Shown: piece by piece, positions 1-8,897 of the stretch
Layout of the letters: every line of letters starts with the position of its first letter
How positions within the stretch are numbered: position 1 is the stretch's first letter
Assembly: GCA_963830715.1 (NCBI GenBank)
Contig: CAWHNS010000024.1
Span: forward strand, 310,001 to 374,000
Source of the DNA: CAVVMA01 sp963830715
Lineage (GTDB): Bacteria > Desulfobacterota > Binatia > Binatales > Binataceae
DNA: 64,000 nt
Direction of reading: 5' to 3'
The notes under the pieces: generated by a model
Database searches by the model: none
What the model saw: only the letters and a program-made list of their open reading frames with translations
Told to the model about the DNA's origin: nothing
Translations under genes and position numbers: made by a program

Positions 1-1867
1 CGCCGCCGCCAGCAGCTTCGCGGCATCGCCGGTGTAGCGCTTGTCCGACGTGAGCGCGGCGAGCCTGTCGAGCGCGATCGCAGCGGTCGCCTGCACCGAG
101 GGCATCGGATGGTCGAACAGGGCGTCGGAACTGGCTTGCATCGCGACCAGCACAGTCTCTGTGTCGGCGGGCGCGCGGTTTCTGAGCAGGCCCGACGCAG
201 GATCGCGGAATTGCTTCATGATGAGATCGGCCAGCTTGCGCGCATGATCGAGATATCGCGGCTCGCCCGATCCCTCGTAAGCGGCCGTCAGCGCCTCGAG
301 CATATAGACCTGGTCGGCGACGATGCCGGGAACCTCGGCCTCGCGATCCCGACCAGACGTGGTAGAAGCTCCCGTCCGGCGCGCGCGCATGCGCGGTGAT
401 GTAGTCAAGGTCGTCGAGCGCGATGCGCCGCAGCGTTTTGTCGCCAAACGCGCCGGCGGCGGTCAGATAGGCCGTCGCCATCATCGCGTTGCGATCCACC
501 AGCACGGCCTGATCGACCTTGGGCGTACGCCGATGATCGCGGGCCGCGACCATCGCAGCGATCGCCTGCGACAGGAGCGTCGTCGCTTCGGCGCGGCCCA
601 ATTTGAGCCGCGCCGCGAGTTCGCCGGGATTCATCGCGCGGCGCAGGACCACGCGCCCGTCCGGTGCCCGAGCCGGATCATCCTCGAATCCGAAGTAGAG
701 CATTGCGACGCGCGCCTGGCGCGGCTTCAGCGCGCGCTCGATCTCCGGCCTGGTCCATGTGTAGTAACTTCCGTCGTCGCCGGGAAACGCGTCGGCGTCC
801 TGATGCGAGTAGAAGGTATGCGTGTTCGGGTCGAGCAGCACGGCGTTGACGTAACCAATCGTCTCGCGCGCGATTCGAGCAAACTCCTCGTCGCCGCTCG
901 TCTGGTAGGCTTCCGCGTACGCCTCGATCGCCATCGCCTGGTCGTAGCCCATTTTCTCGAAGTGCGGCACGCGCCACGCCGGGTCGGTGGAATAGCGATG
1001 GAATCCGCCGCCGAGCTGATCGTAAACGCCGCCCGCCGCGATTCGCCGCAGGCTCGAGAGCGCGATCGCAGTGAACTCCGGATGTCCCGAAAATCCGTGC
1101 GCGAGCGCGAGCCGCAGCGCCGGAAAGTCATAGAATCGCGGACCCGGTCCGGCGCCGAACCCGCCCGTCTGCGAATCGTAGCTCGACACGATCGAGTGCA
1201 GGATTTCGCCGCCCAAGGCCGCTTCCGCGCGCGGCTTGACGGTCTCGGCCGGCGACGCAGCCGCGATCCTGGCCGCTATTTCGTGCGCGGTATTCCGGAA
1301 GCCCGGATCGGTCGCGTACGCTTCGGCGACCCGGTCCAGCACGTACGTCATCCCGGGGCTCTGCGGGCCTTTATCCGACGCGCGCGGCGGCAGGTAGCCC
1401 GCGATCAGCATCGGAGCGCCGTCGGGCGTGGTGAAACAGGTGAGCGGCCACCCGCCCGCGCCGAATGCCTGCGCCGCCTCCTGGTAGTAATCATCGATAT
1501 CGGGACGCTCATCGGAGTCTACCTTGATCGGCACGAACTTGCCGTTGATCAGGTCCGCGACCTGCGGGTCGGCATACGTGGTCTGGTCCATCACGTGGCA
1601 CCAGTGGCACCATACCGCGCCGATATCGAGCAGGACCGGTCGATTGAGCGATCGCGCCAGCTCGAGGCTCGCGCGGCCCCAGGGCTGCCATTTCACCGGT
1701 CCGGCCGCCGCTTCGCGCAGGTAGAGACTCGCCGCGTCTTTGAGCATTGCGGCCCGCAACGGTGCCGCGCGATCGGCTTTCGGGGCTGCGGGAGCCGGGC
1801 TGGTTGCGGCGAACGACCCGCTCGCGAGCGCGATCGCGATAGCGGCCAGGGCTGTTCTCGTTGACAA
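1..1867 (-). CDS. DUF255 / YyaL-SPATA20-like thioredoxin-domain protein (partial, frameshifted)
   Basis: The N-terminal part of a thioredoxin-domain protein of the YyaL/SPATA20 type; the C-terminus lies beyond the left edge. From a TTG at 1867 the product opens with a hydrophobic, signal-like stretch. The thioredoxin-like motif WCHWC follows at about residues 86-90, then GGWPLTCF and the family block GGGFHRYSTD...VPHFEKM of the (alpha/alpha) glycosidase-like domain. The reading frame breaks at about 341-356; beyond this another frame carries the expected family sequence (VADQVYMLEAL and so on) to the window edge. The biochemical role of the family is poorly defined. The start is uncertain, because no strong ribosome binding site is visible and an internal ATG about 40 codons downstream is possible. 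Confidence 0.8.
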   Translation of the reverse strand, partial: MSTRTALAAIAIALASGSFAATSPAPAAPKADRAAPLRAAMLKDAASLYLREAAAGPVKWQPWGRASLELARSLNRPVLLDIGAVWCHWCHVMDQTTYADPQVADLINGKFVPIKVDSDERPDIDDYYQEAAQAFGAGGWPLTCFTTPDGAPMLIAGYLPPRASDKGPQSPGMTYVLDRVAEAYATDPGFRNTAHEIAARIAAASPAETVKPRAEAALGGEILHSIVSSYDSQTGGFGAGPGPRFYDFPALRLALAHGFSGHPEFTAIALSSLRRIAAGGVYDQLGGGFHRYSTDPAWRVPHFEKMGYDQAMAIEAYAEAYQTSGDEEFARIARETIGYVNAVLLDPNTHTFYSHQDADAFPGDDGSYYTWTRPEIERALKPRQARVAMLYFGFEDDPARAPDGRVVLRRAMNPGELAARLKLGRAEATTLLSQAIAAMVAARDHRRTPKVDQAVLVDRNAMMATAYLTAAGAFGDKTLRRIALDDLDYITAHARAPDGSFYHVWSGSRGRGSRHRRRPGLYARGADGRLRGIGRAAISRSCAQAGRSHHEAIPRSCVGPAQKPRARRHRDCAGRDASQFRRPVRPSDALGAGDRCDRARQARRAHVGQALHRRCREAAGGG

Positions 1868-2099
1868 GTTTCCGGGACCGCGATAGCAGGAGAGAGGGCG
1901 TTCGCTCCGATTGATTTTGCAGGCAGGGTCCAAGTTTTTTCTTATGTTGCCCCCGACATCGGGATTAGGCCGCAGGACTTGCGCATGAGCACGGCTTCTC
2001 CGCGCAGGCGGAGCGTAAGGCCTTTGAGAGGGCCGGCCAAGGTGATCGTGATGCCGACCCCTAGGGTGGGTACGGCGGCGGCGCGCGATCAAGGCGACC

Positions 2100-2590
2100 A
2101 TGGGCGTGCTGGCGCTGGGGCTGGTCGGCGCGATCCTCGCCCGCCTGTACATCTCGCATGCGATGCCGCTTACCCCCGAGGAAGTGGCGGGGCAGAGCCT
2201 TCCCGAATCCGAGATCATGAAGCTGGTGAACGAGGAACGCGCCCGCGCCGGGCTGAAGCCGCTCAAGTTTTCGGCTAGACTGGCGGTGGTGGCCCGCGGT
2301 CACAGTTACGACATGGCGATCCGCCGTTACTTCGCGCATAACAGTCCCGAGGGCAGCACGCTCGCCGATCGGACGCGCGGGGTTGGGATCAAGTATGAGG
2401 AACTGGCAGAGAACATATACACCGACGACTTTCGCGACGCCGACGAGTTGCCGCGGCGGGCGGTGAAGGGATGGCTCCAGACCCGGGGCATCGCGCAAAT
2501 CTGCTATCGCCCGTCTTCGCCGAGACCGGTATCGGAGTCGCGCGCTCCTCGGACGGGAAATCATACGTGACGCAGGATTTCCTGCAGTGA
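2100..2590 (+). CDS. CAP-domain (SCP/PR-1-like) exported protein, frameshifted
   Basis: A short exported or membrane-anchored CAP-superfamily protein. The N-terminus GVLALGLVGAILARLYI is a signal anchor. The CAP core follows: LVNEERARAGLKPL, then ARGHSYDMA and YFAHNSPEG with the family histidine, then AENIY. At about 2481-2487 the frame breaks after KGWLQ. The neighbouring frame supplies the expected GHRANLLSP...ETGIGVA ending, with a stop at 2588-2590, so one base appears to be missing. The ATG at 2100 is preceded by AAGG with suitable spacing. The stop overlaps the GTG start of the next gene, which suggests translational coupling. No enzymatic role can be assigned; CAP proteins are typically extracellular. 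Confidence 0.75.
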
Positions 2591-3234
2591 GCCGTGATTT
2601 GGTCCGCGTCCGCTGCCGTCTCCGCCGGCTTTATGGGCGCGCGGGATTTTTGCTCGTCATGATGCTTCCAGCGGGGTTTGCAGCCGGATGCCTGCCGCTG
2701 ATGGCGCTTGATGTCGCCGCGCCGATGGGCCTGCACGCGGTCGAGGCGGTCGGCGTCGCCACCGGACAGTCGGTGAGCAGCGGCAGCAACACAACCACCG
2801 AAGAAGACGAAGCCAAGTGCGATCAGTTGAAGAGCGGAATGCCGTACATTACCGAGGTCAAGAAGGACCAGCAGGGCGGGGTCGAAAAGGACGGGCAGGG
2901 CGATATCGAGCTGCGCCAGTGGAGCCTGAGTGGAGCCTCTGGAAAGCCGCAATGGACGGTGGTCTATACCGCCAAGACTTCTCCCGAAGGATGGAGCCAC
3001 GGGCCTGACATCGATCAGTTGAATTTCGACCCTCCCCTGGAGGGCCCGCTTTCCTCCGACAACGGCCGATACCTGGTGTTCGCGCCGGCGCAGGCGAACG
3101 ACTCCCTCGAGAACGAGCAGTTGGTCAGTTTCATCAGCTTCTTCGGACCAGCCGACGGAACCTTTCAATGGCGCGGGCGAACCTACAACTATGCGGTCGC
3201 CAAGACGTTGCCGTGCTTCGTTACCCCTTCGTGA
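2587..3234 (+). CDS. Hypothetical lipoprotein
   Basis: An unrecognised 215-residue protein. The GTG start overlaps the TGA stop of the CAP gene by 3 bases. The N-terminus is basic (MSRDLVRVRCRLRRLYGR), followed by a hydrophobic core ending in a lipobox-like GFAAGC. It is therefore probably a lipoprotein anchored at a membrane. The mature part is hydrophilic, with an acidic stretch (TTTEEDEAKC) and a beta-rich C-terminal half containing two cysteines (one at the acidic stretch, one near the end). No catalytic motif is recognised. The gene runs into the next one with a 44-base overlap, so the CAP, lipoprotein and MBL-fold genes look co-transcribed. Confidence 0.6.
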   Translation: MSRDLVRVRCRLRRLYGRAGFLLVMMLPAGFAAGCLPLMALDVAAPMGLHAVEAVGVATGQSVSSGSNTTTEEDEAKCDQLKSGMPYITEVKKDQQGGVEKDGQGDIELRQWSLSGASGKPQWTVVYTAKTSPEGWSHGPDIDQLNFDPPLEGPLSSDNGRYLVFAPAQANDSLENEQLVSFISFFGPADGTFQWRGRTYNYAVAKTLPCFVTPS

Positions 3235-4198
3235 CGGGCGCGCCGGATGCGGCCTCGCCGCGGTTGCCGCGCTGGCGCTGATTCTCACGGGATCGGGAAA
3301 CACGTTGGCTCAGGGCACGGACGGACGACCGCGCGCCGATTCGCAGGCGCCGCGGCTCGACTTGTCGGCCTGGCGCGATGACGCACTGACGATCGCGAAT
3401 CTCGGTCACGCGACGCTGCTGATGGACTACTTCGGCGTGCGCGTGATCAGCGACCCGTCGCTGTTCCAGCACGTCGGCCTCGCGATCGGCCCGTTGGTCA
3501 CGATCGGCCCGGGGCGCTTCACCGCTCCGCCGCTCGAGCCATCGGGGCTCCGATCGGTGCAAGTGATCCTGATCACACACGCGCACATGGACCATCTCGA
3601 TATTCCCTCGCTCAAGGCGATGGGCAAGGACGCGGTGGTGGTCGCATGCGCCCGATGCGCCCCGTTGATCGAGCCGCTCGGCTTCCGTGACGTGCGCGAG
3701 CTCAAATGGGGCGAGAAAACCGAAGTCCGGGGACTCACGATTACCGCAATGGGCGCGGAGCATTGGGGCCGGCGCTGGCCCCCGTTCGGAACCGATTACG
3801 GCTTCAACAGCTACGTGCTCGAAAAGGACGGTCATCGGATGCTGCTTGCCTGCGACAGCGCGCTCACCGGCCTGTTCGCCGAATTGCGCGCAAATCCGCC
3901 CGAGGTCGCCGCGTTTTCGATCGGCGCCTACAATCCCTTCATCTGGAATCACGCCAACCCGGAGCAGGTCTGGCAGATGTTCCAGCAGACCGGCGCGCGC
4001 TACCTGATCCCGATTCACTGGGGCACGTTCAAACTGTCGCGGGAGCCGATGGAAGAACCGCTCCAACGGCTGATCGCGGCAGCCGGCGTGGACGCCGACA
4101 GAATAGTGATAAAGCAAATCGGGGTCGCGTGGACGCTGCCCGAGGAATCCGCGCAGCCGGCCGAAGCTCCGATGCCGCGCGCATCTCTGCGCCCATAA
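3191..4198 (+). CDS. Exported metallo-beta-lactamase-fold hydrolase (UlaG/NAPE-PLD-like)
   Basis: An exported MBL-fold hydrolase of the Lactamase_B_2 branch (UlaG, NAPE-PLD and relatives). A signal peptide with an arginine-rich n-region covers roughly residues 1-41. The metal motif HAHMDH lies at about residues 130-135, followed by AEHWG, the bridging aspartate in LACDSAL, and the C-terminal histidine in PIHWGTF. All expected metal ligands can be seen, so the enzyme should be active; the substrate is unknown. The length (335 aa) fits the family. The chosen ATG overlaps the upstream lipoprotein gene by 44 bases. No other start would keep the whole signal peptide. Confidence 0.8.
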   Translation: MRSPRRCRASLPLRDGRAGCGLAAVAALALILTGSGNTLAQGTDGRPRADSQAPRLDLSAWRDDALTIANLGHATLLMDYFGVRVISDPSLFQHVGLAIGPLVTIGPGRFTAPPLEPSGLRSVQVILITHAHMDHLDIPSLKAMGKDAVVVACARCAPLIEPLGFRDVRELKWGEKTEVRGLTITAMGAEHWGRRWPPFGTDYGFNSYVLEKDGHRMLLACDSALTGLFAELRANPPEVAAFSIGAYNPFIWNHANPEQVWQMFQQTGARYLIPIHWGTFKLSREPMEEPLQRLIAAAGVDADRIVIKQIGVAWTLPEESAQPAEAPMPRASLRP

Positions 4199-4236
4199 AG
4201 ATAAGCGATGAAGATGAAGAGGGAGGCTTCGCCGCG

Positions 4237-4930
4237 ATGAGCGATCAGGCCCACTTCTCGCCGGGCTTCTTCCGCTTCCTGCGCGAGCTGGCCGCGAACA
4301 ACAACCGCGATTGGTTTGGGGCCAACAAGAGCCGCTTCGAGAGCGAGGTCCGCGACCCGATGCTGCGGTTCATCGAGGGCTTCGCGCCGCGGCTTCGAAA
4401 GATCTCGCGCCACTATCTCGCCGATCCGAGGCCGGTCGGCGGATCGATGTTCCGGATCTATCGCGACACGCGATTCTCGGCCAACAAGAGTCCCTACAAG
4501 ACCAACTGCGGCGCGTATTTCCATCACGAGGCGGGCCGCAGAAACAAAATCGAGACTCCCGGCTACTACCTCCATCTGTCGCCCGGAGAAGTGTTCATCG
4601 GAAGCGGCCTGTGGCATCCGCAGAGCGAGAGCCTCGCGAAGATACGCGGCGCGATCGTCGCGCATCCCGATCGATGGAAGCGGGCGATCTCGGCGCGCGA
4701 ATTCACGGCATCATGGGGCTGGGGGCGCGAAGCTGCAACGTCCGCCGAAGGGCTACGATCCGGATCATCCGCTGATCGAGGACCTGAAGCGCAAGGACTT
4801 CATAACTTCGGCCGATATGAGCGAAAAGGATGCCTGCTCGGCGGGCTTCATGGATCGATTCGTCGCGCACTGCGAATCGGCGACGCCGTTCATGCGGTTC
4901 CTGACCGAGTCGCTCGGGCTGCCGTGGTAG
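4237..4930 (+). CDS. DUF2461 (TIGR02453) family protein, frameshifted twice
   Basis: A cytoplasmic protein of the DUF2461 family, whose function is unknown. Family features are clear: FSPGFFRFLRELAANNNRDWF at the start, FRIYRDTRFSANKSPYKTN in the middle, GYYLHLSPGEVFIGSGLW, and a C-terminal part with PPKGYDPDHP and FMRFL. Between about 4704 and 4730 two single-base deletions in short G runs break the frame. Restoring a G in each gives EFTGIMGLGGAKLQRPPKG, which joins the two halves. The total length is two bases short of a multiple of three, in agreement. The start at 4237 has a GGAGG upstream. The gene converges on the adenine methylase gene. Confidence 0.8.
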
Positions 4931-4981
4931 GCGGTAAAAGGAGGGGCACAGGCTTTACTCGTGGTCGGCGCCCGCTTCCGA

Positions 4982-5808
4982 TCACAGATTTCTCGTGGCC
5001 AGCACTTCATCGGCCGGCGTGCGGTCGCCGCTGCAACTGATCAGGCGGGGCGCTTTCAGGAAGATCATCTCGAAACCGAGACTGCGATAGAGGCGCCTGA
5101 TGCGATCGGTTGCCTGGTTAGAAATGATCACCGGACCGGGATGCCTGCGGAGCCAATGAGCCAGCTTCTCCTGATCATCCCACGAGAAATCCTGCTTCGC
5201 GTACTGGGTAAACTCGACGTCGTAGGGAGGGTCGGCGTAAACAAAGTCGGACGATCTCAGGCCGAGCTGCTCGAAGTCTCCGCACTCGAATTCCCAGCCG
5301 GCGAATGCGCCCCGGTATTGGCTGAAGTCCCGCGTGTACCTGATGCGTCCGTATCTGCCGAACGGCACGTTGAATTCGCCCCGCTTGTTGAAGCGGCATA
5401 ACCCGTTGTAGCAGGTTCTGTTCAAATAGTAGAAGAGGGCGGCGGCTTCAGCCGCTGGCTCTTGCCGCCTGCCCGGCGCTCCGCAACGAGACAATTGAAT
5501 TTATCGCGATGCCGGTAGTAGAGCGCCTCGTCGTTCTCCATCGTAAACGCAGCGGGAATGACGAGTCCGTGCTTCAGCACCCGGTAGAAGTTGATGGTGT
5601 GCGGATTGATGTCGTTGATCAGCGCTTCGGGCGGTGACAGGCCGAGGCTGACGGCCAGCCCGCCGCACAGAGGTTCGACCAGGCGCCGCTCCTCGTGCCC
5701 GGCCCATCGCTTGCGGATCTCCGGTACCAGCCAGCGCTTCCCGCCGGCCCATTTCAGCGGCGGCTTGAGCGCCGCTGGCTGAATGCTCGATGGCGCGGGC
5801 GCTACCAT
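4982..5808 (-). CDS. Dam-type DNA adenine-N6 methyltransferase, frameshifted
   Basis: A class D12 (Dam-like) DNA adenine methyltransferase, which transfers a methyl group from SAM to the N6 of adenine in a short DNA site. Visible motifs are PPLKWAGGKRWLVPEI near the N-terminus (SAM binding), LVEPLCGGLAVSLGL, then NRTCYNGLCRFNKRGEFNVPFG, and the catalytic DPPY in YADPPYDVEF. A missing base at about 5465-5475 splits it; the joined protein is about 275 residues, a usual Dam length. No restriction endonuclease gene is visible nearby, so it behaves as an orphan methylase; the recognition site cannot be read from sequence. It follows the VWA gene by 34 bases and ends facing the DUF2461 gene. Confidence 0.82.
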
Positions 5809-5842
5809 TGCGAGGGCTAAGAACCGGCGCCCGGCTCGAAGC

Positions 5843-7435
5843 TCACACGCGCTTGCGCTTGTGGGTCAGGTAGTCGACCAGCATGTATTCGCCGAGATGG
5901 TCGGGACTGGTATATAGCGCGCGGCCCCGGTTGATCTGGGTCATTTTCTCGACGAACGCGCGCAGGCTTGGGGAGTCATGGAGCATGAAGGTGTTGATCG
6001 TAATCCCCTTGCGGGTGACGCGCTCGACCTCTTTGAGCGTCTCCTGGGCGGCGCGCATGCTGATCCCGCCGAACGAGAGCGGCCATTCGCAGTAGAGCCG
6101 CTTGTTGAGGAAATAGGCGGTGGGCTGGCCGTCGGTGATCACGATGATCTGCTGATTGCGCGAGGGATGGCGCGACAAGAGGTCCGAGGCGAGCCGCAGA
6201 CCGTCCTGCAGATTGGTGAAAGGGTCGCCCATGTTCCACGACGCTTCCGGCAAATCCTTTAGCTTAAGCTCCACCGCGCGGGTGAAAAAGCCGACGATCG
6301 AAAAGAAGTCGCGCGGGAACTTCGAGCGAATCAGCGTCTCCAGCGCCATCGCGACCTTCTTGGCCGCCGCGAACCGGCCCTCCCAGCTCATCGACCACGA
6401 CATGTCGAGGCAGAGCACGGTCGAGGACGAACTGCCGTAGTCGTTTTCGAACACCTCGAAGTCAGTGGGCGAGAGACTGAGCGGCACACCGGGCTTGCGG
6501 GCCAGCGAATGCCTGAGCGTGCCGACCAGATCGAGGTTGAGCGGATCGCCGAACTGGTAGGGTTTGATCTCCTCTGGGCGCATCTCCGTAACGCCGCGAT
6601 GGTCGGTCAGGTGCGAGCCGGCGCGATCCCTCAGCAGTCCCTGGTAGATGTCGCGCAGCGCGAGCTGCCCGATTCGCCGCACGCCCTTGGGTGAGAGCTG
6701 CAGATGGTCGCCCTTCTGGGCGAGGAAGCCGGACTGGTTGAGCAGCAGCACGACCTGCCGCAGGTTCTGGAAGTCCTGCATCGCCTGCTGCCCGAGCAGC
6801 TCCTTCAGGTCCTCCATCGAGATGCTCTCGAAGTTGCCGGACATCAGGTCCTGTTCGAGTTGCTTGAGGCGCTCCATCTCGCGCATCAGATCGACCGACT
6901 GCTGGTAATCGAGGCTCTTGGAGCCGTGAAACATGTGGCCGTGACGGTCGCGGAAATTCTCGAGGTCGCGGATGTTCTCGTACTCCTCCAGAATCGACTC
7001 GAAGTCCGCCCTGGCCTGGGCGTCCTCGAAGTCGTAGCCCTCCAGCTTGCGCAGCGACTCGGAGAGCCGGCGCGGCATCCGGGAGATCTGACGCTGCTTG
7101 TCCTCCACGCCGGGCTTCTGGCCCTTGAGCGAATCCAGCGTCTGGCGCTCGCGGCGAAGGACGTCTTCCAGCCGCTGTTCCATCTCGGAGAGCGAGTCTT
7201 TCAGGTTGAAGTCGCGGTACCGCTGGCGCATCTGCTGCCGAATCTGTTCGAGGAACTCCTCCAGCCCCATCACCTTCACGCCGTCGAAGTCGATCCCCTG
7301 GCGCATCATCCATTCCAGCGCCTGGCGAACGTCGTCGGTGTAGGAGAGGTATTCGGCGAGCTTCTCGAACACCTTGTCGGCGTCGAGCCTGAGCTTCTGG
7401 GTGCCGTCCCATTGACTATAGCGATTGACTACCAT
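5843..7435 (-). CDS. VWA-domain protein paired with ChlI-like AAA ATPase
   Basis: A 530-residue protein. A long, largely helical and charged N-terminal half (residues ~60-220, probably coiled coil) is followed by a C-terminal von Willebrand A domain. The MIDAS is intact: DMSWS at 344-348, a threonine in DPFTNLQ near 407, and ITDGQP near 435. It lies 24 bases downstream of a ChlI-like AAA ATPase. In known MoxR/ChlI-VWA pairs the ATPase drives insertion of metal or remodelling of a target through the VWA partner. A chaperone-like role is therefore inferred; the target is unknown. This is not a Mg-chelatase ChlD, because no porphyrin or chlorophyll genes are nearby. Confidence 0.85.
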   Translation of the reverse strand: MVVNRYSQWDGTQKLRLDADKVFEKLAEYLSYTDDVRQALEWMMRQGIDFDGVKVMGLEEFLEQIRQQMRQRYRDFNLKDSLSEMEQRLEDVLRRERQTLDSLKGQKPGVEDKQRQISRMPRRLSESLRKLEGYDFEDAQARADFESILEEYENIRDLENFRDRHGHMFHGSKSLDYQQSVDLMREMERLKQLEQDLMSGNFESISMEDLKELLGQQAMQDFQNLRQVVLLLNQSGFLAQKGDHLQLSPKGVRRIGQLALRDIYQGLLRDRAGSHLTDHRGVTEMRPEEIKPYQFGDPLNLDLVGTLRHSLARKPGVPLSLSPTDFEVFENDYGSSSSTVLCLDMSWSMSWEGRFAAAKKVAMALETLIRSKFPRDFFSIVGFFTRAVELKLKDLPEASWNMGDPFTNLQDGLRLASDLLSRHPSRNQQIIVITDGQPTAYFLNKRLYCEWPLSFGGISMRAAQETLKEVERVTRKGITINTFMLHDSPSLRAFVEKMTQINRGRALYTSPDHLGEYMLVDYLTHKRKRV

Positions 7436-7459
7436 CTGAGTTTTATCGCAGCGCCACTC

Positions 7460-8869
7460 TCACGCGTGATACGCGAACCGCCCGCCCTGGCGATCCTTGT
7501 TGAGCTTCTGATGGAGGTGCAATCCTTCGAAGATCAGCTCGCTCGCCGCCGCCATCAGGCCCGGGCTCTCGAACGAGCCGAGCTTCTCGATGGCCTCGCG
7601 CAGGTCGGGAATTTCGCGCAGCGGCTCGACGTAGTCCGAAGCCGGCGCGGTGTCCGACACCTCGACTCCCCAGCCCTGCTCGAAATAGCCAATCACGCGC
7701 TTCAGGTCCTCGGTCTTGAGGCAGCGGTCGAAGACCTTGAGCACGGCGCGATTGATGAGCCGCTCGATAAGGTCCTCCTCCTTCTTGTCCTCGCCGACAT
7801 ACTCGAGCTCGATTTTGCCGGCGGTCGAGGCGTAGAGCGAATGCAGATCGGAGAGCCGCGGCACGATCTCGTTCTCGCCGTTGCGGATCGCGCGCTTCTC
7901 GGCGTTGGAGATCGCGGACTCGAAGTTGTTGATCGTCACCCGCACCGAAACGCCCGAGCCCTGGTTGATTTCGTTGGAAGCCCGCGCCTCGAAAGTGATC
8001 TGCGCCATGATCTCCTTCATGAACTGCGGGACCCGAAGTTGCAGCTCGTTGCGCGGCGGATAGGAGCTCTCCTGCTCCATGATCGCGATCTCGTCTTCCA
8101 GCGTTTTCGGATAATGGGTCCGCACCTGGATGTCGAAACGGTCCTTGAGCGGCGTGATGATACGGCCGCGCGAGGTGTAGTCCTCGGGATTGGCGCTGGC
8201 GACGAATATGATGTCGAGCGGGAGCCGCACCCGGTAGCCCTTTATCTGAACATCCTTCTCTTCCATCAGGTTGAACAACCCGACTTGGACCTTCTCGGTC
8301 AGGTCGGGGAGCTCGTTGATCGCGAAGATGCCGCGATTGGTGCGCGGGATGAGTCCGTAGTGGATGGTCTCCTCGTCGGCCAGGTAGCGCCCCTCGGCAA
8401 CCTTGATCGGATCGATTTCGCCGATCAGGTCGGCGATCGAGACGTCAGGCGTGGCGAGCTTCTCGGCATAGCGGCGCTCGCGGCCGATCCATTCGATTTG
8501 CAGCTTGTCGCTCTGCTCGGCCAACTCCCGGCGGCATCGCCGGCAGATCGGCGCCATGGGGCTATCGTTGATCTCGCATCCCCGCACTGCCGGCACGAAC
8601 TCGTCGAGCAGCAGGGTGAGCGCGCGGATGATGCGCGATTTGGCCTGTCCGCGCTCGCCGAGCATCACCATGTGATGGCCGGCGAGGACGCCGTTTTCGA
8701 TCTCCGGCACCACCGAGGCGTCATAGCCGATGATTCCGGGCAGGATGCGCTCCTTGTTGCGAATCCGGTCGAGCAGGTTGGCGCGCATCTCGAGGCGCAC
8801 ATCCTTCACCTCGTAGCCCGAGCGCTTGAGTTCTCCGAGGTCAACGATCTTGAGCAGGCTTTGTTCCAT
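7460..8869 (-). CDS. ChlI/MoxR-like AAA+ ATPase
   Basis: A 469-residue AAA+ ATPase of the magnesium-chelatase-I-like / MoxR group. Walker A is GERGQAKS (residues 71-78). A zinc-ribbon-like insertion carries C98, C109 and C112 (RGCEIN...ICRRC). The Walker B segment reads GIFAINELPDL (about 180-190), with Asn where Asp is usual. Sensor 1 is ASANPED, and an arginine finger candidate is in PLKDRF. The C-terminal part is helical and probably binds the VWA partner encoded next. The pair is likely an ATP-driven remodelling or cofactor-insertion machine with an unknown client. It follows the HIT gene by 28 bases, so it may share the core-operon transcript. Confidence 0.85.
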   Translation of the reverse strand: MEQSLLKIVDLGELKRSGYEVKDVRLEMRANLLDRIRNKERILPGIIGYDASVVPEIENGVLAGHHMVMLGERGQAKSRIIRALTLLLDEFVPAVRGCEINDSPMAPICRRCRRELAEQSDKLQIEWIGRERRYAEKLATPDVSIADLIGEIDPIKVAEGRYLADEETIHYGLIPRTNRGIFAINELPDLTEKVQVGLFNLMEEKDVQIKGYRVRLPLDIIFVASANPEDYTSRGRIITPLKDRFDIQVRTHYPKTLEDEIAIMEQESSYPPRNELQLRVPQFMKEIMAQITFEARASNEINQGSGVSVRVTINNFESAISNAEKRAIRNGENEIVPRLSDLHSLYASTAGKIELEYVGEDKKEEDLIERLINRAVLKVFDRCLKTEDLKRVIGYFEQGWGVEVSDTAPASDYVEPLREIPDLREAIEKLGSFESPGLMAAASELIFEGLHLHQKLNKDRQGGRFAYHA

Positions 8870-8897
8870 CGCAGATGCCTAAAAGGCTCTCCAATGT

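Noticed and set aside
323..1864. 513-aa plus-strand ORF
   Set aside because: It is antisense to the DUF255 gene; the arginine-rich composition and lack of motif are typical of a GC-rich shadow frame.
3706..5040. 444-aa ORF that joins the MBL-fold region to DUF2461
   Set aside because: Its first part is off-frame relative to the MBL gene; only the part from 4237 has DUF2461 similarity.
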